Part shown: positions 9,408-17,548 of the stretch, piece after piece | How positions within the stretch are numbered: the first letter of the stretch is position 1 | Layout: the number at the start of each line of letters is the position of its first letter | DNA from: Pedobacter terrae | Lineage (GTDB): Bacteria > Bacteroidota > Bacteroidia > Sphingobacteriales > Sphingobacteriaceae | Length of the DNA stretch: 64,000 bases | Direction: 5' to 3' | Assembly (NCBI RefSeq): GCF_900100705.1 | Contig: NZ_FNCH01000009.1 | Location: forward strand, 62,001 to 126,000 | Notes under the pieces: model-generated | Told to the model about the DNA's origin: nothing | Seen by the model: only the letters and a program-made list of their open reading frames with translations | The model's database searches: none | Position numbers and translations under genes: made by a program

Positions 9408-9436
9408 ATCGTCCTTCCGAAAAAAGGAAGGACGAT
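9408..9436. terminator. Hairpin between convergent genes, probable bidirectional terminator
   Basis: A perfect 11-bp stem ATCGTCCTTCC/GGAAGGACGAT has a GAAAAAA loop. It lies between the MDR gene (plus) and the CDF gene (minus). The flanks are AT-rich but a clean T tract is missing, so termination efficiency is uncertain. Confidence 0.65.
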
Positions 9437-9524
9437 AATATTTAGACTTTAATTTTGATGATCTTAATTGCTTATCGTAAAAAGAGGCTATCTCTTTCCG
9501 CATATTAGCACTTTTCATTAAATT

Positions 9525-10466
9525 CTAGCCCAGATTAATGTCCTGACTAAAATCATTTTCTTCTACATCAGCAGATTGTGGCTGGATGATTACAAATTTA
9601 ATAACATCATATTTTGCCTTAATTTTATCTCGTAGTCTGTCAATAGCATTGGTTAAATCTGTCGTATTTAATTCTGCTTTAAAAGTAAGAATAAGTACCA
9701 ATAATACCTCTTTGGGCGATTGATATTGAGATAAAATACTGGTTACCTTAATCACATCCGGATCATTCTCTACCAGGTCTTTAAGTTTTTGCTGTGTTTC
9801 GGGAGTTAAACCTTCACCCATTAATAAACTGCGGCTCTCTCGTGCCAATATAAACGACACAAAAATTAAAAGCGTGCCTACCAAAACAGAGGCTAAGCCA
9901 TCCAGAAACGGTAAGTTTAAATGATGGCTGAATACCATGAAAATAAAAACAATTAATAATCCTACAACTGCAGCACCATCTTCAAACAATACTAAAAAGC
10001 CTGATGGATCTTTACTTTTGATGATCGCTTTCCACCAGGGTAAACCTTTGCGTGTTTTATTAAATTCTTTCATGGCTACGAGTAATGAAGCACCTTCAAA
10101 AACGAAGGATAAACCCAATACCACATAGTTCCATGTTGGATTTCCTAAGATTTCGGGGCGACGGATGTGTGCAATACCTTGAGAGATTGACACAACACCA
10201 CCTAAACCAAAAATCATGATGGATACAATGAACGACCAGAAATACAGCTCCTTACCATAACCAAACGGACGGGATTTATCTGGTGGTTTTACACTTCTTT
10301 TTAGGCCATAAAGCAATAAAAGCTGGTTACTTGTATCAACGGTAGAGTGAATGCCTTCTGCAATCATTGAAGAGCTATTGGTAACCGCCCCGGCAATAAA
10401 TTTGGTTACTGCGATTAATAAATTTGCTGCTAAAGCACTGTAAATAGAATTATTGGCTCTTGCCAT
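9525..10466 (-). CDS. Cation diffusion facilitator (CDF) family transporter, ZnT9-like branch
   Basis: The 313-residue protein has about six membrane segments in residues 10-215 and a cytosolic ferredoxin-like C-terminal domain (about 220-300). Helix 2 carries the metal-site H40 and D44 in IAEGIHSTVD. The matching site in helix 5, normally HxxxD, reads FEDGAAVVG, like the ZnT9-type subfamily. CDF proteins export divalent cations (zinc, iron, manganese) in exchange for protons; the altered second half-site makes the substrate uncertain. It is a single gene, transcribed toward the MDR gene, with a 350-bp noncoding region upstream. Confidence 0.88.
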   Translation of the reverse strand: MARANNSIYSALAANLLIAVTKFIAGAVTNSSSMIAEGIHSTVDTSNQLLLLYGLKRSVKPPDKSRPFGYGKELYFWSFIVSIMIFGLGGVVSISQGIAHIRRPEILGNPTWNYVVLGLSFVFEGASLLVAMKEFNKTRKGLPWWKAIIKSKDPSGFLVLFEDGAAVVGLLIVFIFMVFSHHLNLPFLDGLASVLVGTLLIFVSFILARESRSLLMGEGLTPETQQKLKDLVENDPDVIKVTSILSQYQSPKEVLLVLILTFKAELNTTDLTNAIDRLRDKIKAKYDVIKFVIIQPQSADVEENDFSQDINLG

Positions 10467-10815
10467 AAATTAAGAAATGTAATAGATTCATTTCTTAAAC
10501 CCTTATAATCTGATTTGGTTTTAGAACAAGTGATGAAAATATATGTCAATTGCTATTCTATTAAAGTATGCAATTCTATACTTGGTAGAGGCGTTATCAT
10601 ATCAGTATCAATTCATTTCGAATCGCCAGGTTGAAGCTAGCCGATACTGAGCTTGACGAAGCATCGAAACGCCTTAAAACATTTAACGGAGATTTTTCGA
10701 AGAGCTAACCACTAACAGAATCTATTGGTGTGGTCGTCACCCGGTAGACAATTTTATACTTATGATACCGCCTCATTCTGCAATGCTCAAGGCGAGAAGA
10801 CGATCGTTAAGCGTC
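10467..10815. other. Noncoding spacer with repeat-like motifs
   Basis: This lies between the CDF start and the end of the aldo/keto reductase. It carries short repeat-like strings of the sort scattered in Bacteroidota spacers, such as CTGAGCTTGACGAAGC near 10650, and a small hairpin AAGACG/CGTCTT at 10797-10817 that overlaps the reductase stop. No ORF or RNA gene is seen. Confidence 0.5.
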
Positions 10816-11805
10816 TTAGCCTAAGATCTCGTCAATCAATTTAATTTCAGCATCGCTAAATTTAATATTATCTAATGCTTTAATAGAATCTGTAATTTGC
10901 TCTGGTTTACTGGCACCTATCAGTACAGTAGTAATTCTATTATCTTTCAATATCCATGATAAAGCCATATGCGCCAATTTTTGTCCACGTGATTGGGCGA
11001 CATCATTTAATTTAGCAATCACTGCTAATTTCTCTGGCGTAATGTTACTTTCTTTCAAAAAAATGCCGCTTGTAGCTACTCTCGAATCCGAAGGAATGCC
11101 ATGTAGGTATTTATCAGTAAGTAAACCTTGTGCCAATGGCGAAAATGGAATACAACCTACGCCATGATGTACTAAAACATCAAGCAAACCATTTTCTACC
11201 CAACGTTCAAACATCGAATACTTAGGTTGGTGGATTAAACATGGAGTGCCATTGTTTTTTAAAATCTTAATCGCTTTTTCAGCTTCTTCAGGCTGATAAT
11301 TTGAAATTCCTACATACAAAGCTTTTCCCTGCTGAACCAATAGACTTAAGGCACCCATTGTTTCTTCCAATGGTGTTTCAGGATCTGGACGATGGTGATA
11401 GAAAATATCTACATAATCCAGTTTCATGCGTTTTAAACTTTGGTCCAAACTAGAAACCAGGTATTTTTTAGAACCCCAATCGCCATAAGGACCATCCCAC
11501 ATGGTATATCCGGCTTTGCTCGAAATAATCATTTCATCACGATAGCCCTTAAAATCTTCATGAAGGATTTTACCGAAAACTTCTTCAGCCGATCCCGGAG
11601 GCGGACCATAATTATTGGCTAAATCGAAATGGGTAATTCCGTTATTGAAAGCCGTATATATAAGGTTTTTGCTGTTTTCAAAAACGTTTACATGCCCAAA
11701 ATTATGCCATAAGCCTAATGATATGGCAGGTAATTTTAGGCCACTGTTTCCACAACGGCGATAGGGCATTTTTTCGTAACGATCGGATGAAATGATGTGA
11801 TTCAT
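10816..11805 (-). CDS. Aldo/keto reductase, L-glyceraldehyde-3-phosphate reductase (YghZ/MgrA) type
   Basis: The 329-residue TIM-barrel protein begins with a short leader and MPYRRCGNSGLKLPAISLGL, then has catalytic D61 and Y66 in HFDLANNYGPPPGSAE, a lysine near SSKAGYTMW and a histidine in YHHRPDPETPLEETM. The long GPPPGSAEEVFG loop and WDGPYGDWGSKKYL segment are characteristic of the YghZ/MgrA subfamily, which reduces L-glyceraldehyde 3-phosphate and methylglyoxal with NADPH. It is a single gene; the spacer upstream separates it from the divergent epimerase gene. Confidence 0.92.
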   Translation of the reverse strand: MNHIISSDRYEKMPYRRCGNSGLKLPAISLGLWHNFGHVNVFENSKNLIYTAFNNGITHFDLANNYGPPPGSAEEVFGKILHEDFKGYRDEMIISSKAGYTMWDGPYGDWGSKKYLVSSLDQSLKRMKLDYVDIFYHHRPDPETPLEETMGALSLLVQQGKALYVGISNYQPEEAEKAIKILKNNGTPCLIHQPKYSMFERWVENGLLDVLVHHGVGCIPFSPLAQGLLTDKYLHGIPSDSRVATSGIFLKESNITPEKLAVIAKLNDVAQSRGQKLAHMALSWILKDNRITTVLIGASKPEQITDSIKALDNIKFSDAEIKLIDEILG

Positions 11806-12176
11806 ACTTGGGTTTTGATTGTTGCAATAATAATCAGTTTTAGCGGATTTTAATCGGTATTTGCCAATATATTAATAGCATTTGTTTGCAGTTGAATATC
11901 TTGTATTTAAATTGTTGCAAGAGGCATAATAAAAATGGATTAGAAGTTCTGCTTTAGTAGGGGATTGGATAATGTTTATGAATAAAATACTCATTTACTA
12001 AAAATAGAGATCATTTCATTGGTACTTCCACATTTTGCAATTGACATTCTACAAATCGTATCGTTACACTTCCCTTGAATGAATAATTTTTTAGATATGC
12101 TTTTTTAATTAATCTAAATCGTTTTATTTGTAATTAAGAAATATATTTATAACTAAATCTATACCAAATATTCTTT
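11806..12176. other. Divergent promoter region between aldo/keto reductase and galM
   Basis: This is 371 bp of AT-rich sequence without a credible ORF. It must hold promoters for the two divergent genes. I cannot fix -7/-33 elements with confidence. Confidence 0.5.
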
Positions 12177-13349
12177 ATGAAACCACAATTATTATTAAGA
12201 CTGGGCGTCCTGGTTGCAGTAGGATTTTCATCCTGCCAATCTGGAACCAAAAAATCATCCTCAAAAGATACTTTAAACAGCAACGCTGTAGCAGTTGTAA
12301 AACTAAATGCAGATTCTTTCAAAAAAGTGATTGATGGTAAACAGACTGCTTTATACACTTTAAAGAACAAAAGTGGTTCCGAAGCCATTTTTACCAATTA
12401 TGGCGGCCGCCTGGTTAGCTTGCTGGTACCAGATAAACAAGGTAAAATGGTAGATGTAGTGGTGGGTTTTAAAAGCGTTGGCGATTATGAAAAATCTACA
12501 GAACCTTATTTTGGCGCAACCATTGGCCGTTATGGTAACCGTATTGCCAAAGGAAAATTTACACTTGAAGGCAAAACCTATTCGCTTTTCACCAATAACG
12601 GACAGAATACGCTTCATGGCGGCAAAAAAGGTTATCAGTATGTAGTTTGGGATGCCAATCAGCCCAATTCACATACTTTGGTCTTGAATTACCTGTCAAA
12701 AGATGGCGATGAAAATTTTCCTGGTAATTTAAATGTTAAAGTTACTTACACGTTGACAGATGATAATGAACTGAAAATGGATTATGAAGCTACAACCGAT
12801 AAAACTACTGTTGTAAATTTAACCAATCATGCGTTTTTTAACCTGAATGGCGACGGAAGCGGTGAGATTTTGAACCATGAAGTACAGATTTATGCAGATG
12901 AATATACACCGGTAGATTCTACATTAATCCCGACAGGAAAAATAGAAAAAGTTAAGGGCACCCCCTTCGATTTTACAACCGCAACAACTATTGGCGCACG
13001 GATCAACGATAAAAACGAACAGTTAACTTTCGGTAAAGGTTATGATCACAATTATGTGCTCAATAAAACCAAAGCGATGGGCATGTTCCATGCGGCTACC
13101 GTAAAAGGAGATCAATCGGGCGTCATCATGGATATTTATACCCAGGAGCCTGGTTTACAGTTTTACAGCGGAAATTTTATGCAAAGTAAAAATACCTTCA
13201 AAACTGGTGCTAAAGATGATTTTAGAACAGCAATTGCAATGGAAACACAGCACTTTCCGGATTCACCTAATCAGCCTGCTTTTCCATCAACGGTTTTAAA
13301 ACCAGGGCAGGTTTATAAAACCAGCTCGATATACAAATTTACGAAATAG
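12177..13349 (+). CDS. galM: Lipoprotein aldose 1-epimerase (mutarotase)
   Basis: The 390-residue protein has a type II signal peptide ending in the lipobox GFSSC with C20 as the lipid anchor. The rest is the beta-sandwich of GalM: ANYGGRLVSLLVPD-like start, GATIGRYGNRIAKGKF, NLTNHAFFNLNG with the catalytic histidine, and AMETQHFPDSPNQPAFPSTVL with the catalytic glutamate. It interconverts alpha and beta anomers of hexoses. The predicted periplasmic or outer-membrane location suits a bacterium that feeds on extracellular glycans. It is followed by a strong terminator shared with the convergent HAD gene. Confidence 0.95.
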   Translation: MKPQLLLRLGVLVAVGFSSCQSGTKKSSSKDTLNSNAVAVVKLNADSFKKVIDGKQTALYTLKNKSGSEAIFTNYGGRLVSLLVPDKQGKMVDVVVGFKSVGDYEKSTEPYFGATIGRYGNRIAKGKFTLEGKTYSLFTNNGQNTLHGGKKGYQYVVWDANQPNSHTLVLNYLSKDGDENFPGNLNVKVTYTLTDDNELKMDYEATTDKTTVVNLTNHAFFNLNGDGSGEILNHEVQIYADEYTPVDSTLIPTGKIEKVKGTPFDFTTATTIGARINDKNEQLTFGKGYDHNYVLNKTKAMGMFHAATVKGDQSGVIMDIYTQEPGLQFYSGNFMQSKNTFKTGAKDDFRTAIAMETQHFPDSPNQPAFPSTVLKPGQVYKTSSIYKFTK

Positions 13350-13388
13350 TCGTTCTGGCAATTGCTCCTTATTGATTATGATAAAATG

Positions 13389-13417
13389 AATACGGCCTGT
13401 AATAAGCAGGCCGTATT
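13389..13417. terminator. Bidirectional terminator between galM and the HAD gene
   Basis: An 11-bp perfect stem AATACGGCCTG/CAGGCCGTATT with loop TAATAAG is followed by TATTTTTA on the plus strand and preceded by A-rich sequence (T-rich on the minus strand). Confidence 0.85.
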
Positions 13418-13422
13418 TATTT

Positions 13423-14088
13423 TTAGAAAAGTTCCTGTAAAATAGGATTTGTATAATCTTCTATAAAAGCGATAATGTTATGATATGCAGAAAATTCTTC
13501 GCGGGTGTGCATGGTCGTTAATACAACACATTTCATACCTGCGTTTTCTGCAGCTTCAACGCCCTTTGGTGCATCTTCAAAAACAATACACTGGTTGGCC
13601 GGAACGCCTAAAATTTCAGCCCCTTTAGTAAAGGTCTCCGGATCCGGTTTACTATTTACCACGTCTTCAGCACTTACTATAGCTTTAAAATAAGAACGGA
13701 GATTTAAATTATCAAGCACAAAGTTAATGTTGAAGGGAATAGCTGCCGAGCCAATGGCCATCTGAATACCTGATTGTTTTGCTTTGTCCAAAAAATCACC
13801 TAATCCAGCTATTAATGCCAGGTGCTTTTTATATGCCGCCTGATACCGATGTTCTTTCTCGATAGAAATCTGATCAACTTGCTCCTGCGAGAAATGGCCA
13901 ACACCAAAAACACGTTCCAACAAATCCTGGTTTTTACCGTACATCTGTTTTTTAACGGCATCAAAGCTGATGCTGGCACCTAAATCTTGCGTAAGTATAT
14001 CATGCCAGGCACGGTTGTGAAAAGCCATATCATTAATCATGGTACCGTTAACATCAAAAAGGAATGCTTTAGGTTTATCGTTCATCAT
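13423..14088 (-). CDS. HAD-superfamily hydrolase, beta-phosphoglucomutase-like
   Basis: The 221-residue protein has a HAD core with an alpha-helical cap at about 15-85. Motif I is FLFDVNGTMIND, motif II lies in IGSAAIPFN, and motifs III/IV are in KPDPETFTKGAEILGV and CIVFEDAPKGVEAAENAGM. The nucleophile aspartate is present (D11), but the second motif I aspartate, the usual acid/base, is asparagine (N13). Closest in layout are beta-phosphoglucomutases and sugar-phosphate phosphatases; the substitution leaves the reaction open. Two ATGs in a row make the start 14088 or 14085. Confidence 0.85.
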   Translation of the reverse strand: MMNDKPKAFLFDVNGTMINDMAFHNRAWHDILTQDLGASISFDAVKKQMYGKNQDLLERVFGVGHFSQEQVDQISIEKEHRYQAAYKKHLALIAGLGDFLDKAKQSGIQMAIGSAAIPFNINFVLDNLNLRSYFKAIVSAEDVVNSKPDPETFTKGAEILGVPANQCIVFEDAPKGVEAAENAGMKCVVLTTMHTREEFSAYHNIIAFIEDYTNPILQELF

Positions 14089-14259
14089 AGCGGCAAAATT
14101 ATCAGATTTTTTTTATCAATAGGTCAAAATATATTCAATAAAAAAATAACTGAAATTTTATTTTCCTGAGCAATTTAGTCAACGATAGCGCTAAAAGTAT
14201 ACAACGCTAATGTTTAGCTTTTAAATCGACTTTAAGCAAGGAAAAATATGAAAAGAGAT

Positions 14260-14892
14260 TTAATTTGTTTTCTTTTTAAAATAAAAGTAGCACAGTGGGA
14301 AAAGGCAGATCAAGCCCAACAGGAAACCGCCAACGGTATCTGTAAACCAATGTGCACCCAGGTAAATTCTGGATGGGGCAATGGTAATCATTAAAAATGC
14401 GGAAATATAGGTGACTATATTTCTAGTGAGTTTGGGTACATCTTTCAATGTGTTCATCAAAATAATTAAAAATCCAAAAAAGAGTGTGTAAGAAAGTACA
14501 TGCCCGCTTGGATAACTTTGAAAACGGTTTACTTCTACCAGTCGTACGTAAAATGCCGTAGGACGTGGGCGGTTGATTACGTTTTTTATCCCCAGAATAA
14601 TTAATCCTGATAATAAAACCGTCGAAATAAATATTCCTTCACGTTTATATTTTTGCTGATAAAATATGATGGCTACTATTACGACTGAAAGTAATGAATA
14701 GGGTAATTCGCCAAAAAAGCTGATGGCCAACATTAATTTATCCAACCATTCTGTGTGGTATTGCTGAATAAGTAACGAAGTTTTAATGTCAAAATCAAAT
14801 ATGGGATGTTGTGCAATAAAAAAACTTAGATAAGTAAAAGCGGCAATTAGTAAAGCGAGTATAACAATTAGTGTATTTCGTTTTAAAGGCAT
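14260..14892 (-). CDS. PAP2-family membrane phosphatase
   Basis: From the ATG at 14892 (MPLKRNTL) the protein has 210 residues and five to six membrane helices. An upstream in-frame ATG at 14988 adds an uncharacteristic hydrophobic leader. The three PAP2 motifs are visible: KNVINRPRP (KxxxxxxRP), YPSGH and SRIYLGAHWFTD (SRxxxxxHxxxD). These enzymes dephosphorylate lipid phosphates such as undecaprenyl pyrophosphate, phosphatidate or phosphatidylglycerophosphate at the outer face of the cytoplasmic membrane. The substrate cannot be told from sequence. Same strand as the HAD gene upstream, 171 bp apart or more. Confidence 0.88.
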   Translation of the reverse strand: MPLKRNTLIVILALLIAAFTYLSFFIAQHPIFDFDIKTSLLIQQYHTEWLDKLMLAISFFGELPYSLLSVVIVAIIFYQQKYKREGIFISTVLLSGLIILGIKNVINRPRPTAFYVRLVEVNRFQSYPSGHVLSYTLFFGFLIILMNTLKDVPKLTRNIVTYISAFLMITIAPSRIYLGAHWFTDTVGGFLLGLICLFPLCYFYFKKKTN

Positions 14893-15346
14893 AGGTGTAA
14901 TGATAAAAATCAAAACTATGGATTTTATTCCACTAGATGAAAACAGTTTCAGTTTAAAAAAAAAACAGTGTGATCTATAAATAGGCACTTTAAGCGTCTG
15001 ATTTTAGCAATAAGGATAATCAAATCTTTAAAAATATTCATCAAGAAAATTAGACGATTCATCACGGAAATACACCTATCTGTATAATCTGTTGGGAGAT
15101 ATTAAAATGATTGTTAATCTTCGAACCAGATAATAAGGATATCTATGCTTACGAAGTTGGCAGAATTAGTTTCTGCCAACTGAATAAGCACAATTTCGAC
15201 AATTTAACTTCAAATTATACTTTTTGTATTAACGCTTCGGCCAAAGCCCACCTCCTTTAAACGAGGAGGTGCTTAGGTTGTACCCATTTATCCAGCAGTG
15301 TAATAACAATTTTTAAACAATCCTCCATAGTTAAGGTTTCCTTATT
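14893..15346. other. Noncoding spacer with a GC-rich hairpin
   Basis: The divergent spacer between the PAP2 gene and vsr. It is AT-rich except for a hairpin at 15249-15271 with arms CACCTCCT/AGGAGGTG and loop TTAAACG. No T tract follows, so it is not an obvious terminator. It could be the foot of a REP/IS200-like element or a regulatory structure in the vsr leader. No ORF is supported. Confidence 0.5.
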
Positions 15347-15850
15347 ATGGAGCCCAAACCATATCGCGAAGAAGAAGATATTAAAGTTCCCCGCTTTGAA
15401 GAAAGTGCTGGTTTTTATACCACTACACAGCGAAGTAAGAACATGTCTAAAATTAAGGCGAAAAATAGCTTGCCAGAGTTAAAACTACGTAAAGCACTTT
15501 GGGCTAAAAATGTTAGGTTCAGGCTCCACCCTAAAAATTTTCCCGGCAAACCAGATCTGGTAATCAATAAATACAGGCTTGCCATATTTGTCGACGGGGA
15601 TTTTTGGCACGGTTACAAATGGGCTGAAAAGAAATTGGCTATAAAGACAAACTCGGGTTTTTGGATTCCGAAGATTGAGCGCAATATACAGCGCGACAAA
15701 TATGTTAACCAGCAGCTAAATGCTAAAGGTTATACTGTAATGCGATTTTGGGAAAATGAGGTTAAAGAACATTTAACCGCTTGTGTAAATCAGGTTCTGC
15801 TTTACATTGAGGCCGCGAGAGCTGGAGCTATACCACAGTTTGATGATTAA
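15347..15850 (+). CDS. Very-short-patch-repair (Vsr)-like endonuclease
   Basis: The 167-residue protein has the Vsr core: RSKNMSKIKAKN, FPGKPDLVI with the metal-binding D70, FVDGDFWHGY at 81-90, FWIPKIERNIQRD and a C-terminal YTVMRFWENEV strand. Vsr nicks next to T:G mismatches created when 5-methylcytosine deaminates, and is normally encoded beside a Dcm-type methyltransferase. None is adjacent here. The usual zinc cysteines of the GCFWHGC segment are replaced (GDFWHGY), as in a Bacteroidota subgroup. It could be a mismatch endonuclease of different specificity. A hairpin lies about 75 nt upstream. Confidence 0.85.
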   Translation: MEPKPYREEEDIKVPRFEESAGFYTTTQRSKNMSKIKAKNSLPELKLRKALWAKNVRFRLHPKNFPGKPDLVINKYRLAIFVDGDFWHGYKWAEKKLAIKTNSGFWIPKIERNIQRDKYVNQQLNAKGYTVMRFWENEVKEHLTACVNQVLLYIEAARAGAIPQFDD

Positions 15851-15979
15851 TCGATCTATTTTGCAACTTATCGGTACTTATTTCCAGAATATCGATCGGA
15901 TACAACGTAATTTTTGCAGCTATGCTGTTAATATCCGTAATTTGGCTTTTAAATTTGCAGATGGCAAATCCCAGCGCTG

Positions 15980-16672
15980 ATGAAGACCAAGTTATTTTCT
16001 TTTATATTTTTCCTCTTGTTTGTAGTTCAGTTATATGCAGAATATGCCAATAATATTCAGCTACGCACTTTTGCGAAGCCATTAATCGCTATTGTACTTT
16101 TAGTGTGGCTTTATCTAAGCACAAATTTAAAGGGGCGCTTTCATAAGCGAATTTTTACAGGATTAATTTTTGCTTGGATAGGGGATATTCTACTAATGTT
16201 TCAAGAAGATAACCCGAGTTTTTTTGTCTATGGCCTAATCGCATTTGTAGCTTGCCATATTTTTTATATCAGGGCATTTACGCTTGATCATAAATCGAAT
16301 CCCAATCACAAAACGCCCTATTTTTTATGGGTTGTTGGCGCTTTTGCTATTTTTTGTTCAGGATTGTTCTTTTATCTGCAGCCTAAATTGGGACCAATGC
16401 AGTTCCCAGTTTTAATGTATGCCATTATCATTACCGTTATGGCTATTATGGCCTTTAACCGGTATGGGAAAGTAAATATTTTCAGTTTTAAACTCATTTT
16501 ATACGGGGCATTGTTGTTCTTATTGTCTGATAGTATTTTGGCCATTAATAAGTTTGCACAGCCGATTCCACAAAGTGGGGCTTTAATTATGGCAACCTAT
16601 ATGATTGCGCAGTATTTGATGGTGTATGGAACAATTTCACGGCAGTTGGTGGTTACAAGAACGGAAGTATAG
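15980..16672 (+). CDS. YhhN-family membrane protein (lysoplasmalogenase-like)
   Basis: The 230-residue protein has about eight hydrophobic helices. The signature segments WIGDILLMFQ, GLIAFVACHIFYIRAF and LLSDSILAINKF match the YhhN/TMEM86 family. Eukaryotic members and one characterised bacterial member cleave the vinyl-ether bond of lysoplasmalogens; whether this bacterium makes plasmalogens is unknown, so the substrate is inferred with caution. It is monocistronic and is followed by the tandem structured repeat. Confidence 0.88.
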   Translation: MKTKLFSFIFFLLFVVQLYAEYANNIQLRTFAKPLIAIVLLVWLYLSTNLKGRFHKRIFTGLIFAWIGDILLMFQEDNPSFFVYGLIAFVACHIFYIRAFTLDHKSNPNHKTPYFLWVVGAFAIFCSGLFFYLQPKLGPMQFPVLMYAIIITVMAIMAFNRYGKVNIFSFKLILYGALLFLLSDSILAINKFAQPIPQSGALIMATYMIAQYLMVYGTISRQLVVTRTEV

Positions 16673-16765
16673 TAAAGCGGATTTAGTCATTTTTAAGGTA
16701 ACTCATCTGCTGTTTTACGGTTTTTCGGACCTGTTTTGGTTATTTCGGAGACGATTTATGCATTC

Positions 16766-17100
16766 GGAGCGCAAAACCTGCACTGAACACTAAGTTTGTT
16801 CCCGTTTTCCGCTTGTACGCTTCGCTTCCTCGTACCTCGTTGCTGCAGGGTACCGCTTCAACCAGGGCTAAGTAGCTAAAACAGTATTTCATTTGTGGGG
16901 TTGCAAGGTGCAGAAACCTTTGTTGCTCAACCCCCGCCTGCAACGGGCAGGCGATAAAGCGGAATAGCCAGGATCCCGACATTCCGTCGGGAGAGGACTA
17001 TAAGCGATAGCGGGGCTGCAAGCCGCTAATAATATACTTAACGTTCATTTCCTAATAAAGAACTCAACCCTAAATCATTAATGCATTAGATCTATTATTA
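16766..17100. repeat. Structured 335-bp repeat, tandem copy A
   Basis: The copy runs from GCGCAAAACCTGCACTGAA to TGCATTAGATCTATTATTA. Its 5' part contains CCCGTTTTCCGCTTGTA and its 3' part TATAAGCGATAGCGGG, which can pair at long range. Inside are two local hairpins: CGCCTGC/GCAGGCG and TCCCGAC/GTCGGGA. Relatives occur near 30.7 and 60.8 kb. The element carries no convincing ORF, despite an open frame at 16740-16982 on the minus strand. Confidence 0.85.
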
Positions 17101-17435
17101 GTAGCGTAAAACTTGTACTGAATACCAAGTTTGTTCCCGTTTCCCGCTTGTACGCCTCGCTTCCTCGTGCCTCGTCGCTGCAGGGTACCGCTGCAACCAG
17201 GGCTAAGTGGCTAAAACAGTATTTCATTTATGGGGTTGTAAGGTGCAGAAACCTTTGTTGCTAAGCCCCCGCCTGCAACGGGCAGGCGGTAAAGCGGAAT
17301 AGCCAGGATCCCGACATTCCGTCGGGAGCGGGACTATAAGCGATAGCAGGACTGCAGGCCGCCAATAATTACTTAACGTTCATTTCCTAATAAACACTCA
17401 ACCCTAAATCACTAATGCATTAGATCTATTATATG
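17101..17435. repeat. Structured 335-bp repeat, tandem copy B
   Basis: This is a direct copy of the preceding unit at a 335-bp period, differing by scattered substitutions and a few small indels. The two inner hairpins and the paired ends are kept. Directly after it, at about 17436-17460, GTGCAAGACTTGTGAA repeats the beginning of the unit once more, so a third copy was cut short. Confidence 0.85.
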
Positions 17436-17548
17436 AAGTGCAAGACTTGTGAAAGAAACTATTTATCGTAGTGCAGCCTGACTAAACAGCAAGTTTCTTC
17501 TTTTTAAAGTACTTATTTAGATCAGTATATATGCAAGCAAAATTTCCT

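Noticed and set aside
15249..15271. Fragment of a 16S rRNA 3' end (CACCTCCTTT)
   Set aside because: The match is about ten bases, explained by one arm of a hairpin, and no flanking rRNA sequence is present.
16740..16982. 80-codon minus-strand ORF in the repeat region
   Set aside because: It lies within structured repeat copy A and has no family features; the frame is not kept in copy B.
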